Assembly (NCBI GenBank): GCA_021432605.1
Contig: MU271148.1
Span: 1,557,362-1,621,361, forward strand
Reading direction: 5' to 3'
DNA from: Coniochaeta sp. PMI_546
Taxonomy: Eukaryota > Ascomycota > Sordariomycetes > Coniochaetales > Coniochaetaceae
Length of the DNA stretch: 64,000 nucleotides
In this document: positions 33,805-44,721 of the stretch, one piece after another
Numbering within the stretch: the stretch's first letter is position 1
Layout: each line of letters opens with the position of its first letter
Program-made: the position numbers and the translations under genes
Notes under the pieces: model-generated
Told to the model about the DNA's origin: nothing
The model's database searches: none
What the model saw: only the letters and a program-made list of their open reading frames with translations

Positions 33805-35753
33805 ATGGCCGAGCTCATCGTCGGGACGGTCCTCGGAGTCCTTCCGCTCGTTCTAAAAGGCTTCAATGAATATGCCGAAATTGCGATAAAGTTCAAGACT
33901 CTCACGCATTACTCCTCTGAATTGAGAAATTTGGACGTGGTGATGAAAACGCAGAGCTGGATCGTTCACGAGTTGGCTGTACAGCTTCTGGAGTCGATAT
34001 GCGGAAACTCGAAGAAGGCGCGGGATCTCTTAGCGACAGGAGAACACGTTCTGCTAGATGGAGTTGCAATTGATGAGGCTCGTTTGGCTCGACTGGTTGA
34101 CATGCAAGACGGCTTCGATCTCTGGAATGTGTCTCTGTTGCAAATAAATTCAGCAATCGACGTGATCTGTCGAAGACTGGAGACCTTGCATCCGGAGACA
34201 AGTTGGTCAGGCTCTGTGAGTCGATAAACCCCTACCATACTAGCGGAGACAAGGCAGTAGAAGTGTACTAATTGACCCAGCAGGAGATCAGCGACAACAT
34301 CAAACAGTTCAAGAGAAAGGTTAAGCTGTCCTTTACGAAGAATGAGTTGAAAAAGATGATTCAGGACCTGCGAGAGTCTGTCAGTGACTTCAAGACTGTC
34401 GGTGAGCAGCTACGCTTAAGGCTTGAGTCGACACCGCGAAGAGGTTCTCAGGACACCTCAGCAAAGAAGATACCCAAGGCCGATCCGCGGAGCTTGCAGA
34501 CCTACCATCGGATTCGATCCGTCTCGTCTAAGTTGTACGACATCATGGTCATGCGTTGCTCTTGCGCCACGCCACATCGGCATCTCGTCAGCATCGGCTT
34601 GCTGGATAAGGCAGCCCTGGAAAAGAACTCGCAAAAGGCGGTATTCAGCGTTGCCATTAGCTCATCTCAGCATAAGTCAGAGGCAGAGAAGCCGATCATC
34701 CTCGATGTCGAATTTATCAACCTCCAGGCCCAGGAACAAGTCAAGGCTCCCTCAGAAGGCGCAACGGCCTCCGGAGTCAGGAGGCAAAGCGTGCTCCTTG
34801 ATGTGCTGTTCGGGAGCTATTCCACAATATCAAGCAGCAGAAAAGCAGGATCCGATCAGGCGACCCCGAGCGTCGCAGAAAATGTCTTGTTCGGTCCGCA
34901 AGTTTTGCGGCCTATCACACGAGGTAATACTGGAGCCCCCAAAGTCCCTCGAAGTATTGGGATCACCCAGGATATGTGCCAACAGCTTCGATCAATGGTG
35001 CAGTCGGATCAGATATCCCGAATGTACATCCGAGGTCCAGACGAGCACGGCTTCGAGATGAGGCCACATGCACGAGGTCCATCAGGAAGGCATCGTTCAC
35101 TAGCCGACATCATAGGCTCAATGTCCCAGTATAACGAGACCAGAGTGATCCCCAGGGCCACACTAGCAAATCTCGCAGGCTCTCTGGCTCATGCCGTATT
35201 GCAGTACCACTCAACGCCATGGCTGCCGGGCACCTGGAAGAGCCACGACGTGGCGTTTTTCGACACCTCGGAGCAAACAGAGGCGTCCGAGACCAAGTTT
35301 CTTTCCTCGCCATATCTCATGACTGAGTTCTCTGGCAACTCCCAACCACAAGAACTGCACCAGAACTCGGACTTCTCGGCAACACGTAATCTTCAGGTAC
35401 GAGAGAGCCTCAGCGCTGGCACGGCGAGAAATGAGATGCTCTTCCACCTCGGCGTAGTCCTCCTCGAACTCGGCTTCGGCAAACCATGGCCAGATCTCCG
35501 ACGAAGAGCACTTGCCAAACTGCCCCCTGAGCAGCACTCAAACAACAGGGTGGCTGAGAAGCTGGCGCAGGACTTCGAGCTGCGGGACAGAATGGGGTTG
35601 AATTACTGCAGGATCGTGCGTAAATGTCTAGCCTGTGACTTTGGACTGGGCGAGGATAATTTTGGTGATGCCGAGCTGCAGGGAGCGTTCCTGGTGGATG
35701 TCGTGATGGCGCTGGAAAAGGCGGAGAGGGGTCTAAGGGAGCTGGATATGTAG
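33805..35753 (+). CDS. DUF7580 protein (helical N-terminus plus degenerate kinase-like C-terminus)
   Basis: Two exons: 33805-34215, then 34281 or 34284 to 35753 (either of two adjacent AGs keeps the frame). They give 626-627 residues. The intron has a GTGAGT donor and a TACTAAT branch. The N-terminus, MAELIVGTVLGVLPLVLKGF followed by LRNLDVVMKTQSWIVHELAV, is the helical start typical of DUF7580 proteins and recalls HeLo-like domains. The C-terminal part, LAGSLAHAVLQYHSTPWL, then SSPYLMTEF, LFHLGVVLLELGFGKPW and YCRIVRKCLACDF...ELQGAFLVDVVMALE, follows the C-lobe of a protein-kinase fold but has no HRD or DFG catalytic motifs. It is therefore likely a pseudokinase. DUF7580 genes are numerous in Pezizomycotina and are often found near NLR and allorecognition-type genes, but direct function is not known to me. 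Confidence 0.85.
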
Positions 35754-36465
35754 GCAAACATATTCTTTGGAAGAATCATGAGACGGTCAAGTCTCTTTCA
35801 TACCACCGTCGAAGACTGGCAGCTGTCAGTAATGTAAGGGGCTCTTGGAAACAGAAGTATCACATTGGATGAACTAATATAGAAGAGTTCGTGTAGAACA
35901 GGTGATCAAGGTACACCATACTTGGAAGCTCAGATTGTGAAGGCCGTAAGCCAACTAGTGTGCACTGCCGAATTAGGATTGTGAAAGAACGCAAAGAGGT
36001 CGTAATATGTGTAGGTAGGTACCCAATTGATCCAGAGGGTGCCTCATACTTGCTTCTGGATTGATAGAGGAGAATTGTACCTCTGAGGAAGATGGAAAGC
36101 AGATATAGCTATGACAGGTGGTCCGTGCCACTTCCACTGAATTGACGCGCGCCAGACACGACGTGACTTTCTCATCTTGAGTATCTTCATCTCAATGTCA
36201 TTATTACGCATTAAAGCTATGTTAGTGAAATATTGCTAAAATTCGCTACTGATTTATTTATTAATTTTCTGTTTCACCACTTGGCTCGTAATGTGACCCG
36301 GCCTTTCTCGTCTCTCTCACGACGTTATAAAACAAGTACACTCTACTACCAGTCACCTCTAGGTTCACGAGTCCACAGCACAATTTCTAAGGTTTATTTA
36401 CAGATCCACGTCCTTACAATATCTCTTACAGACCTGATCAGGTCACCGACCACAGGCGGTAAAAC
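35754..36465. other. Intergenic, 0.7 kb, AT-rich toward the right
   Basis: The spacer between two plus-strand genes. The part at 36,200-36,300 is AT-rich and probably promoter. No gene. Confidence 0.55.
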
Positions 36466-37689
36466 ATGTCAGGGCAACCTGGGAGGCACGATGAGCCGAG
36501 AGGCATTGCTCGTTATTTCCAAACACAGACACGGGGTGCTCAAGACCTACCTCCGCAGGGTGTTCCGGTACCATCATATTCTCCTGCATCTTATATCACT
36601 GAGGATCCATCATCGGGCGCTCCTAGGCCTATCTCTAGCTCAAACACACCGGTCACACCATCTCTACTCCGGACACCGTCAAGGGTCGCAGTCATCATCA
36701 ACTCTGCATCACAACAGCAGACATCACAGCCAACATCTAGGGACGCTTCAGAGGAGTCACTCGAGGGCCTAGTAACCTCGGATATCAATCCACCACGTCG
36801 GATGGAAACAAGTACTGTTCCTTCCCTTACTCCCCGGAACCTTTCTTCAACCACCCCGAACACCCAGTCATCAACAACTCCAAGACCACGAGGCAGACCT
36901 CCCTCAACCCACACAAAGCCCCGAGGCAGGCCCCCATCCACAGTTCCCAATGAAGCAACTACCACGACAACCCCCTCAACACAAACACAAACACCAGCAA
37001 CCCAACCACCCAAGCGTCGCGGCCGTCCCCTCGGCTGGCGCGCGGGAATGGGCTCCTACTCCGCCACAGCGAGCTCCGCAGCCGGAGCCCCCGTTCCAAA
37101 GACGGCCGCAAAGGAGCGCACCGGCCCGCCCAAGAAACGAGGCCGGCCGCCGGGACGACCGGGCACGAAGCCCCCGCGCGCCATCTTCGAGAAGCTCCGG
37201 CCGAAGTACGTCCCCTTCCTGTGCGAGTGGGAGGGCTGTCCGGCGGAACTACAAAACATCGACACCCTGAGACGGCACGTGCGGGTCGTCCACGGGCGGC
37301 AGGGGGTGAGATCGTGTCGGTGGGGGAAGTGTAGCCTGTTACCGAGGGAGAGCTTTGCGTCCGGCGCGGAGTTTGAGAGGCATATGGAGGTTAGGCATCT
37401 ACTGCCTTTTGTGTGGCATGTTGGCGATGGGCCGAGGAATACGATAATGGAGTACAAGGTCAAGACGCCGGACGAGGCGGCGGATGATCTACTGGGGTAT
37501 CTCTTTGACGAGGATGGGAACCAGGTCACGCCGAGTGTGCTGCATCAGCAGTTTGAGAATGATGAGGAGAGGAAGGAGAGGAGGAGACGGTTGCATCGCC
37601 TGTTGCTGGAGAGGGATCGAAATGCGCCTGAGGAGGAGCTTATGAGTGAGCACGAGGGAGATGAGAGGGTTGAGGGCTTTGGGAAGTGA
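36466..37689 (+). CDS. Nuclear protein with four AT-hooks and two C2H2-like zinc fingers
   Basis: A single exon of 407 residues. The first 135 residues are Ser/Thr/Pro-rich and disordered. Four AT-hook cores follow: PRGRPPS at 141-147, PRGRPPS at 152-158, RRGRPLG at 184-190 and KRGRPPGRP at 224-232. They bind the minor groove of AT-rich DNA. Two fingers come next: C253-x4-C258-x12-H271-x4-H276, and C284-x4-C289-x16-H306-x4-H311. The C-terminus is charged, with DEERKERRRRLHRLLLERDR. The architecture suggests a chromatin-associated or transcriptional regulator, with target unknown. ATG 36466 is the first in-frame ATG and has A at -3. Confidence 0.85.
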   Translation: MSGQPGRHDEPRGIARYFQTQTRGAQDLPPQGVPVPSYSPASYITEDPSSGAPRPISSSNTPVTPSLLRTPSRVAVIINSASQQQTSQPTSRDASEESLEGLVTSDINPPRRMETSTVPSLTPRNLSSTTPNTQSSTTPRPRGRPPSTHTKPRGRPPSTVPNEATTTTTPSTQTQTPATQPPKRRGRPLGWRAGMGSYSATASSAAGAPVPKTAAKERTGPPKKRGRPPGRPGTKPPRAIFEKLRPKYVPFLCEWEGCPAELQNIDTLRRHVRVVHGRQGVRSCRWGKCSLLPRESFASGAEFERHMEVRHLLPFVWHVGDGPRNTIMEYKVKTPDEAADDLLGYLFDEDGNQVTPSVLHQQFENDEERKERRRRLHRLLLERDRNAPEEELMSEHEGDERVEGFGK

Positions 37690-38313
37690 TGGAGATTAGA
37701 TGAGTTGGGGACGTGATGTATTCGGAAGCATGGAATCTACTGAGGCGCTCGTGGATGTCTACAGATACCCTAAGGATGGGAAGTCCTAGAATATACTGCA
37801 GTATACTCAAATGCCCTGAACTAGACGCCACCAAGCGCCACCAAGAACCGCGTAGCTATATTAATCCTCGCGTGGAATGGATCTAATCTTCCTCGTGCTC
37901 AACACGACCGTTGCACACTGAATGAAGCGTAAGAGGCCACCCCCTGGAACAAGTTCCAGTCGAGCGCCCCACCATTGCAGGATGGGGACGGGATCAACCG
38001 CTGACAAACTCGTCAAGCCGAAAAAGGTACATACGTCACTGCCAGGCGCGTATTCAGAGGGTCGTCGGCAAACACGAGCCGACGGAACAGGTGGCAGTCG
38101 GATGTTTTGATTGGAATGTCTGGTGGCCTGCCTCATGCCGTAAGAATCGCCCCTCCCCCCAAGTATCAGATTCAGTGATGAATGATGCAGTGATAGGTAT
38201 AACAGACTGAGAAAAGGGAGCACAAGAAGTCCCGAAGAAGGGCCAAGGTCCGGGGTAGACTTCTCGCTTCGGAAGGTGGCGATCGTGAGGGGGAGGGGCA
38301 GACAACTGGCTCT

Positions 38314-38345
38314 CACTGGCAATCCACTGGCAATCCACTGGCACA
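38314..38345. repeat. Tandem repeat, 11-bp unit ACTGGCAATCC, about 2.5 copies
   Basis: CACTGGCAATCC is followed by ACTGGCAATCC and then by ACTGGCAC. A nearby ACTGGCATCC (38,352) is a further degenerate copy. Noncoding. Confidence 0.6.
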
Positions 38346-39359
38346 ACCACCACTGGCATCCCTTCCATCGTCGGCCGCCGGGCAGCTGCGCCTCGAACCG
38401 TTACGAGTACGGTGCCTTCCTTCTACCATGGGGATTTGAAATCTCTCCAAAGGAAGCCAAAGTGAGAGCCTCTTTGTGTTTGGCATGGCCACTGTTCTTT
38501 TTTGGGGGCCCTTTTTCTGCGGCTACGTGGGGGAGCGTAGCATGACATTGAGGGCAGTGGCGCTTAATAATTGAGACCCGGAGAAAGCAATGCCACAGTA
38601 GGTACCTCAAGGTAGCTCAACCGAGGTGCAATCAATCGCGTACCGTATCTCCAGTATGCAGATTCCAGCTGGCTGGTTCGATGGAGGCGCCATTGCAGCA
38701 GCAATCACTCAGAACTAAAGGAGCACACTGGCGGCTTTATTGGAAAGCCACGTTCCTACTCTTTGTGCCGTGAGCTGCAGTGCTTTCCTGCACTAGTCGG
38801 TTCGGTTGATTCTAGAACTGCAAGGACGTGCACATCATCCCGTAGATCTTTCCGGGGGGGTTTATGGCTTTCGAATAAGCTTGAGGCGTGGCTCAGGAGG
38901 CAGCTGAGAAGCAGGAGAAGTAAGAAGTAAAGATGGGTACAAAGTAGATACTGAATGGGCCTTGGAGGATCGAGGGCTCAGCATCAAATCATTGAACCTG
39001 CTTGGAAAGCAACCAAACAGCTTCAACTATCTTAGGCCTGAAGGTATCTTAGTCGACAACCAGCTCAACGTGAAGGCTGGAATCCCTGTGGACCCTGGCA
39101 TCGTTGGGACTCGGGCGTTGTTGGTGGGGATTCCGTCAACGCTAAAAGTGATTTAACCCGCAGCTCCCTGCCTGAGGCCGCACTTTTCACCGAGCGGCAT
39201 AGCCGTAGCGTCCCCGATCACTTATCACTGGGTACACTTGCACTGCAACTCACAATCAGCTCAACACCTGTTCCTCCGGGAACATTTCAGTCGGTCGTCT
39301 GGTCTAACCCAACCTACCCCTTTTAAACATTTTTAAACATTTCCACACAAATCCGGACC

Positions 39360-39377
39360 ATGGCCGTGATCTCATGA
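39360..39377 (+). promoter_or_regulatory. uORF (MAVIS-stop) upstream of nrc-2
   Basis: ATG GCC GTG ATC TCA TGA, five codons, in a near-perfect Kozak context (ACCATGGCC). The stop ends 18 nt before the favoured kinase start at 39396. The next ATG (39374) overlaps the stop and opens a different 74-codon frame. The one after (39378) directly abuts the stop and is in the kinase frame. It would act only if the transcript begins upstream of 39360. Confidence 0.55.
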
Positions 39378-39395
39378 ATGCATCTCCACGTCACC

Positions 39396-41501
39396 ATGCC
39401 TACGACCAAGAACGCCAATGGCGACTCCCATTTCCCCCAGCGCCTGAAGGCCTTCTTCCGCATCAACAGCCACACCAAGGAAGGAAGGGAAAAGGACAGC
39501 CAAGGCATCGTCTCGGCAACCTCGTCGCTCAAGACCGAGTCCAAGTCATCCGGGAACCCGTTTCGTCAGACAAAGTTCTTCACCGGCCGGCTGCGTAGCA
39601 CCACAGTCGCCAGCGAGGGCAATGTGCTTGACGACTCCATGAGCCCCACGGCCAACGCCAATCCGTATTTCGCTCACCAGGGCCAACCAGGGCTACGACA
39701 CCACAACGACCACTCCGTACCGCCGAGCCCGCCGGATACGCCTACGCTGAAGGTCGACGGGCCGAACGGCGCTGCAGCAGACCAGCCGACGGCCGCGACG
39801 AAGGAGGAGCTGGCAAGGAAACTGCGGCGGGTGGCTAGTGCTCCGAATGCCCAGGGATTGTTCTCCAAGGCCGGCAGCAATGGCGCCAAGAGCAGCGGGG
39901 AGCGGCCAGCCACCGCGGAGCTGAGCAAGGAGCCGTTAGTCGAGAGCAAAGATACGAACACGCTCGGTCTGGTCGAGACGAATAAAACCGGCATGTATGA
40001 CCCTGCGAATGCCCTCCCCGTTCCGGAAAATGACGGTCTCGCGCCATTACAACCTGTTCGATCGAATCTGGCTTTCAGGAGGACGTACAGCTCCAACTCG
40101 ATCAAGGTCCGTGATGTGGAGGTCGGACCGCAGAGCTTCGACAAGATCAAGCTTATTGGCAAGGGCGATGTCGGCAAGGTGTACCTCGTGAAGGAGAAGA
40201 AAAGCAATCGGTTATATGCCATGAAAGGTCCGTCTTGGTGTTGTTCGACAGTTTGGTGACACTTCGTTTTTGGCTGACAAATGCACACTACAGTCCTGAG
40301 CAAGAAGGAAATGATCAAGCGCAACAAGATCAAGAGAGCTCTCGCCGAGCAGGAGATCCTCGCAACGAGTAATCACCCATTTATCGTGACGCTATACCAC
40401 TCGTTCCAGTCCGAGGACTACCTATACCTGTGTATGGAGTACTGCAGCGGAGGCGAGTTCTTCAGGGCGCTGCAGACACGCCCAGGGAAGTGCATCCCGG
40501 AGGACGATGCGCGGTTCTATGCCGCGGAGGTTACTGCAGCGTTGGAATATCTGCATCTGATGGGCTTCATCTACCGGGATCTGAAGCCAGAAAGTATGTC
40601 ACAACTCACTGAACCCAAGGATTGACTTTCAGCACGACCCGAAGCTAACCAGACGCCAGATATCCTCCTCCATCAGTCCGGCCACATCATGCTTTCGGAT
40701 TTCGATCTATCAAAACAGTCCGACCCCGGCGGCAAGCCGACCATGATCATCGGTAAGAACGGTACGAGCACATCGTCGCTGCCGACGATCGACACCAAGT
40801 CGTGTATAGCCAACTTCCGGACGAATTCGTTTGTCGGCACGGAGGAGTACATCGCGCCCGAGGTCATCAAGGGCAGCGGTCACACGAGCGCCGTCGACTG
40901 GTGGACGCTCGGTATCCTGATCTACGAGATGTTGTACGGCACGACGCCGTTCAAAGGCAAGAATCGCAATGCGACCTTTGCCAACATTCTCAGGGAAGAC
41001 ATCCCCTTCCCGGACCACGCGGGGGCACCGCAGGTCTCAAAGTACGTTGTTTTCCACTCTTTCTTTCCGGTCTCGAGACAAGCCTGCTGACTCTTCCCCA
41101 GCCTCTGCAAATCACTCATCCGCAAACTCCTGATCAAAGACGAGAACCGCCGCCTGGGCGCCCGCGCCGGCGCATCCGACATCAAGAGCCACCCGTTCTT
41201 CCGCACCACGCAGTGGGCCCTCATCAGGCACATGAAGCCGCCCATCATCCCCAACCAGGGCCGCGGCACCGACACGATCAACTTCCGCAACGTGAAGGAG
41301 AGCGAGAGCGTCGACATCTCCGGGTCGAGGCCGATGCCCGGCCTGCCCCGGGGCGTGCCCCTCGACAGCGGGCTTGCCACGCCCGGGGGAGAGGTGACGG
41401 ACCCGTTCGAGGAGTTCAACAGCGTCACGCTGCATCACGACGGGGACGAGGGGTTCCACGAGCCGCAGCACCTGAACGGGTACGACTCGGGCAAGTCATA
41501 G
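39396..41501 (+). CDS. nrc-2: AGC-family Ser/Thr kinase NRC-2 / Fpk1 (flippase kinase)
   Basis: A kinase of the AGC group. The Neurospora NRC-2 controls vegetative growth and represses conidiation, and yeast Fpk1/Fpk2 phosphorylate plasma-membrane lipid flippases. Four exons, 39396-40227, 40294-40593, 40660-41041 and 41102-41501, give 637 residues. All junctions are GT..CAG. The disordered N-terminus starts [20 protein letters not shown]. Kinase motifs are the Gly loop GKGDVGKV (about 256-263), Lys277 in YAMK, YRDLKPEN (371-378), DFD (391-393) and APE (443-445). DFD in place of DFG, and a long activation-loop insert before [11 protein letters not shown], are the AGC-VIII hallmarks of this family. 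A FEEF hydrophobic patch lies near the C-terminus. I chose 39396 because its context is CACC before the ATG. An in-frame ATG at 39378 would add MHLHVT but has T at -3. Confidence 0.95.
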
Positions 41502-42419
41502 TCGCTCCTTTTTTATCTCGGACAGTCGAGTCTGTATATGAACTCTTGATTTTGCATTTTGGAGGGTCCGGGGTTGTGAGGAACAACCTCATGGTGACAG
41601 CAGCTAAAACACTCATTTAATGCACCGAGGAGCGGTTTCTGGTCGGCACGGCACGACTCGATGTAGCATTGTTTTTTTCCCTCGCATGTATTTCGCTTCT
41701 CATATGGTGGGAGTTTGGGGAGTAAATATGGCGTTTACGGGCCTAAGAACAGGGGAAAAACCTACGCTGAAGCAATGTTTTGGAGTGTACATATTCTCAT
41801 CGGTGCCAGACAATGAAGTCATATTTATTCCAGAGTTGGATGTTCGCTCCGTGCCGCTGCCTTTCCAGACATACTGCAGCGTATGCCAATATAATAATGG
41901 CCTCTTTAGCCCCTTGTCGAGGATGGCTCTCGAACTTTTGTCTATGTCTGCTATGTGTCGTTCAAGGAGAGTGAAACTGTTGTCCAACGGGCACGAGTCT
42001 ACATACCACAGACGTACAGAGCGCCGGCAAGTCAAGGATGGCTAACATGCACTTGCCTATGGGATAGAGGTAGCGGACGTGACAATAAAAGAGGTGGAGG
42101 ATCAGATGGTGTGACTGAGGCGGAGAGAAGTGTAAGATTCTTGGTGTTTTCGTGGACATTTGTCCGTCTCTGGTTTGATTGCGATATTATTTGATTTCTA
42201 TATGAATCAAGGCTTCCTTTTGCTAAACCTCCTCGGTTTGTTGAGCTCCTACATGGTGCGATAGAGTGCTTGTTGCGAGTGGCCATCCGTGTAAGTGAAG
42301 CTGCGAACTTAGTGTAATTCTGGGACAGAAAAATATGGTAGGTAATTAAGCAACCCCACCTCATGACCGCGTCGACGCGACTTCGCCTTGAACGTCCAAT
42401 CTACAACCAGCACATCACA
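41502..42419. other. Intergenic, 0.9 kb, nrc-2 3' flank and dad3 promoter
   Basis: No gene is supported. The AT-richer sequence near 41,780-41,920 and 42,180-42,200 fits a 3' UTR. Confidence 0.55.
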
Positions 42420-42825
42420 ATGGAACGCTCAACAACACCCACGAGCACCCTACTGGCTGCTCAGCAGGAGCTCTCCCCGCTGGAGCAGGAGGTGCTGGAC
42501 GAATATGAGCGGCTGGCGGAGAACATGAAGAAGGTTCATATCCCCCCCCCTCCCTCTCTACTTCTTCCCCGACACTCCGCCCAATCTCCATCCGGCGCTG
42601 ATCTCCGAAACGTCTGCCTCGATATTTGAGTGTATGGCTTACAATGAATTACAGCTAGCCACACAACTAGATGACCTCGCCAGCGCACCGGCAACCGACA
42701 TCCTTGACGGCCTGCGCGAGCTCGAGCGCAAGACGAGCCTGGTGTTCACGCTGCTCAAGGCGAGTGTATACAGTATCGTGCTGCAGCAGGAGATTGATTG
42801 GGGTGGTCAGCCTGGTGGGCAATAG
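42420..42825 (+). CDS. dad3: DASH/Dam1 complex subunit Dad3
   Basis: A component of the outer-kinetochore DASH ring that couples chromosomes to microtubules. Exons 42420-42533 and 42655-42825 give 94 residues, the usual Dad3 length. The family block LSPLEQEVLDEYERLAENM is in exon 1. LDGLRELERKTSLVFTLLKA, then SVYSIVLQQEI, is in exon 2. The intron is 121 nt and contains a C-run. Its donor reads GTTCAT, weaker than other donors here, while the acceptor TTACAG is good. No better donor that keeps the frame is seen upstream. The sequence after EIDWGG is short and unconserved. Confidence 0.9.
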
Positions 42826-43239
42826 TGGATATTGGGATGGGAAGCAGGATTGCTTTTGACGGAGCACGGCGTCAGGGACAAGGAGGCATAGTGATTTTGG
42901 GGTGCATAGAGCAGGACAGATATGTACCGCGGAGATTGAGGGTTTACATGAAATGGACCTTTCGACAGGCGCGAGGTCAGGCGCCAGAGGCCATAGACGA
43001 CAAGGCGTTGCACACCACAGGTTCGGTTCTGTTATTCTTCGTCTGAGCCTGTGGACATCTTGGCCAACAATGAAACTGCCGCAGAGGTGGAGGCCATAAG
43101 CCGCACACGTGAGGGTCCTCATGATATTAGACGATATGCAACAAGGCTACCTAGAGCAAGAACATCGCCATCCAGAACTTGACCTCTGGAGATTTATGTC
43201 CATCTATTTTCACATGATAATACAGAGTAACAGGGTAGT
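42826..43239. other. Convergent 3' flanks of dad3 and mrps5
   Basis: The short spacer between convergent genes. I see nothing else in it. Confidence 0.6.
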
Positions 43240-44721
43240 CTAATGTACAGCACCCCCATAGTACACCTTCCTCACATCGACAAGCTTCTTGCCCCGTCCG
43301 ACCGCAATCTCCTCCGGGTTGGGCTGGTTGATCAGCGCCTGGTACGCGGCGTGGATCGTGTTCATCGGGTTCCGCGACCGCGGGATCTTGCATGCAAGGT
43401 CCTTGATGCCGGCCATGCGGCACATCTCAAAGATGCGCTCGGGCACACGGAGGCCGAATCCTGTTATTTGCACGTCAGACAACATGAATGGCGAGTAATA
43501 GGGGGAACAGGTGAAAGAAAAAAAAGGAGACATACCAGGCGGACGAGCCGAGAGCTTCACCACCGTGCCCGAAACCTTGGCCTCGACGTTACCAAACGTA
43601 GTCCGGTTCTCATATCTCGGAATGGGCCGCATGTTCTTGATAGCCAACATCTTGGCCTTGAGATGCGCGACCGACGGCTCCGTCGACTTGGCCGACCCGA
43701 TTCCCAGCCAGCCATCGCCGTTCCCGGCGATATAAAACAGCTGCGTCCTTCCAATCTTGCCCAGACGCGTCTGGTTCGACACCCACCGCCTGACAATCAG
43801 CTTCGTCTTGATGGTCATGATCTCGCGCACGGACAGGTTCGTGATCTTCTTGATGCCCTTGTACTGTCCCTCGTCATCGAGTCCCTCGTCCGCCGGGTCG
43901 ACGACCGTCTTGTACAGGCCCGCCACACCAGGCACCGCATTCGGCAGCGCGGGCGCGAGGGCGGAGTTGCCCGAGCTGCCCGTCTTGCCCTTGAGCATGG
44001 ACCGGTTGGTGATGTAGTCCAGCACCTCCACGTCGCTGGGGGTCATGGTCTCCATGTTGATCTCGTTGCCGCTGTTCTCGAGGTACTCGTGGTAGGCCTT
44101 GTCGGCTTTCTTGCGAGCCTGCTCCGGCCACTCCTCCTCGGGCCTGTCCTTGTACTCGTCCCAGACGAAGTCCCGCAGCGTCTTGGCGCCCTTGCCGTGC
44201 TCGGGGAAGAACTTCTGCGCCCACTCCAGCAGGTCCTCGGTGAACTCCTCCTCGGTCATGAACTTCGCGTTCGGGTCCGGCGGCGGCTTGGTCTTGGGTC
44301 GCTTGTCGATGATGGGCTGGATGGTGCTGAAGTCCTCGATGTACGGCATGCGGTACTGGTCTACCCGCAGGCGGCCCTGGATGGTCAGGTCGTGCGGGTT
44401 GATGGAGGCTTCGCCCGCCTCGAGGGCGGCGATCTGTTCGGGGGTGTACCGCTGGCGCAGGATCTCCTTCTCTTCGGGGGAGTACTCAGGGAAGTTGTCC
44501 TTTGCCCACTTGTCGATCTTCTCTGGCGAGGTGAGGCCCATCTCCTCGGCGCGGATGGACTTGAAGCGCGGTCGGCGCCGGGCTGAGACGGGGACGGTGT
44601 TATGGAAGGAGCGGCATGTTGAAGGTGCCGCGGCTGCTACTGCTCGAGATGAGGCAGGTGCTTGGGGTGAGGCCAGACACCGGAGGACTAACCTCCTGGT
44701 GACTGGATGTGGTATACTCAT
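43240..44721 (-). CDS. mrps5: Mitochondrial ribosomal protein uS5m (MRPS5)
   Basis: A small-subunit mitoribosome protein. Exons 44721-43536 and 43460-43240 give 468 residues. The N-terminus is Arg/Ser/Ala-rich without acidic residues up to about residue 58, as expected of a matrix-targeting sequence. The S5 N-terminal (dsRBD-like) domain is at about 298-370 (SVREIMTIKTKLIVRRWV...IAGNGDGWLGIG). The S5 C-terminal domain is at about 378-460 (VSGTVVKLSARPPGFGLR, then GIKDLACKIPRSRNPMNTIHAAYQAL). The intron (43461-43535, 75 nt, GTATGT...AACAG) has a length divisible by three and no in-frame stop, so the unspliced frame also stays open. The spliced junction PPGFGLRVP matches the family. It is divergent to the small membrane protein gene. 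Confidence 0.93.
   Translation of the reverse strand: MSIPHPVTRRLVLRCLASPQAPASSRAVAAAAPSTCRSFHNTVPVSARRRPRFKSIRAEEMGLTSPEKIDKWAKDNFPEYSPEEKEILRQRYTPEQIAALEAGEASINPHDLTIQGRLRVDQYRMPYIEDFSTIQPIIDKRPKTKPPPDPNAKFMTEEEFTEDLLEWAQKFFPEHGKGAKTLRDFVWDEYKDRPEEEWPEQARKKADKAYHEYLENSGNEINMETMTPSDVEVLDYITNRSMLKGKTGSSGNSALAPALPNAVPGVAGLYKTVVDPADEGLDDEGQYKGIKKITNLSVREIMTIKTKLIVRRWVSNQTRLGKIGRTQLFYIAGNGDGWLGIGSAKSTEPSVAHLKAKMLAIKNMRPIPRYENRTTFGNVEAKVSGTVVKLSARPPGMSPFFSFTCSPYYSPFMLSDVQITGFGLRVPERIFEMCRMAGIKDLACKIPRSRNPMNTIHAAYQALINQPNPEEIAVGRGKKLVDVRKVYYGGAVH

Larger units (their letters stand above)
37690..39395. other. Intergenic, 1.7 kb
   Basis: No gene is supported. An 11-bp direct repeat (ACTGGCAATCC) occurs near 38,315-38,340 and a GGTACC-type word near 38,598. 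The last 60 bp read like a 5' leader with ATTTTTAAACATTT, followed by a short uORF before the kinase. Confidence 0.5.

Noticed and set aside
43243-44586. 447-codon plus-strand frame
   Set aside because: It lies antisense to mrps5, whose family motifs and codon use are clear. The Leu/Val/Arg-rich antisense frame is a by-product of GC-rich codons and has no family content.
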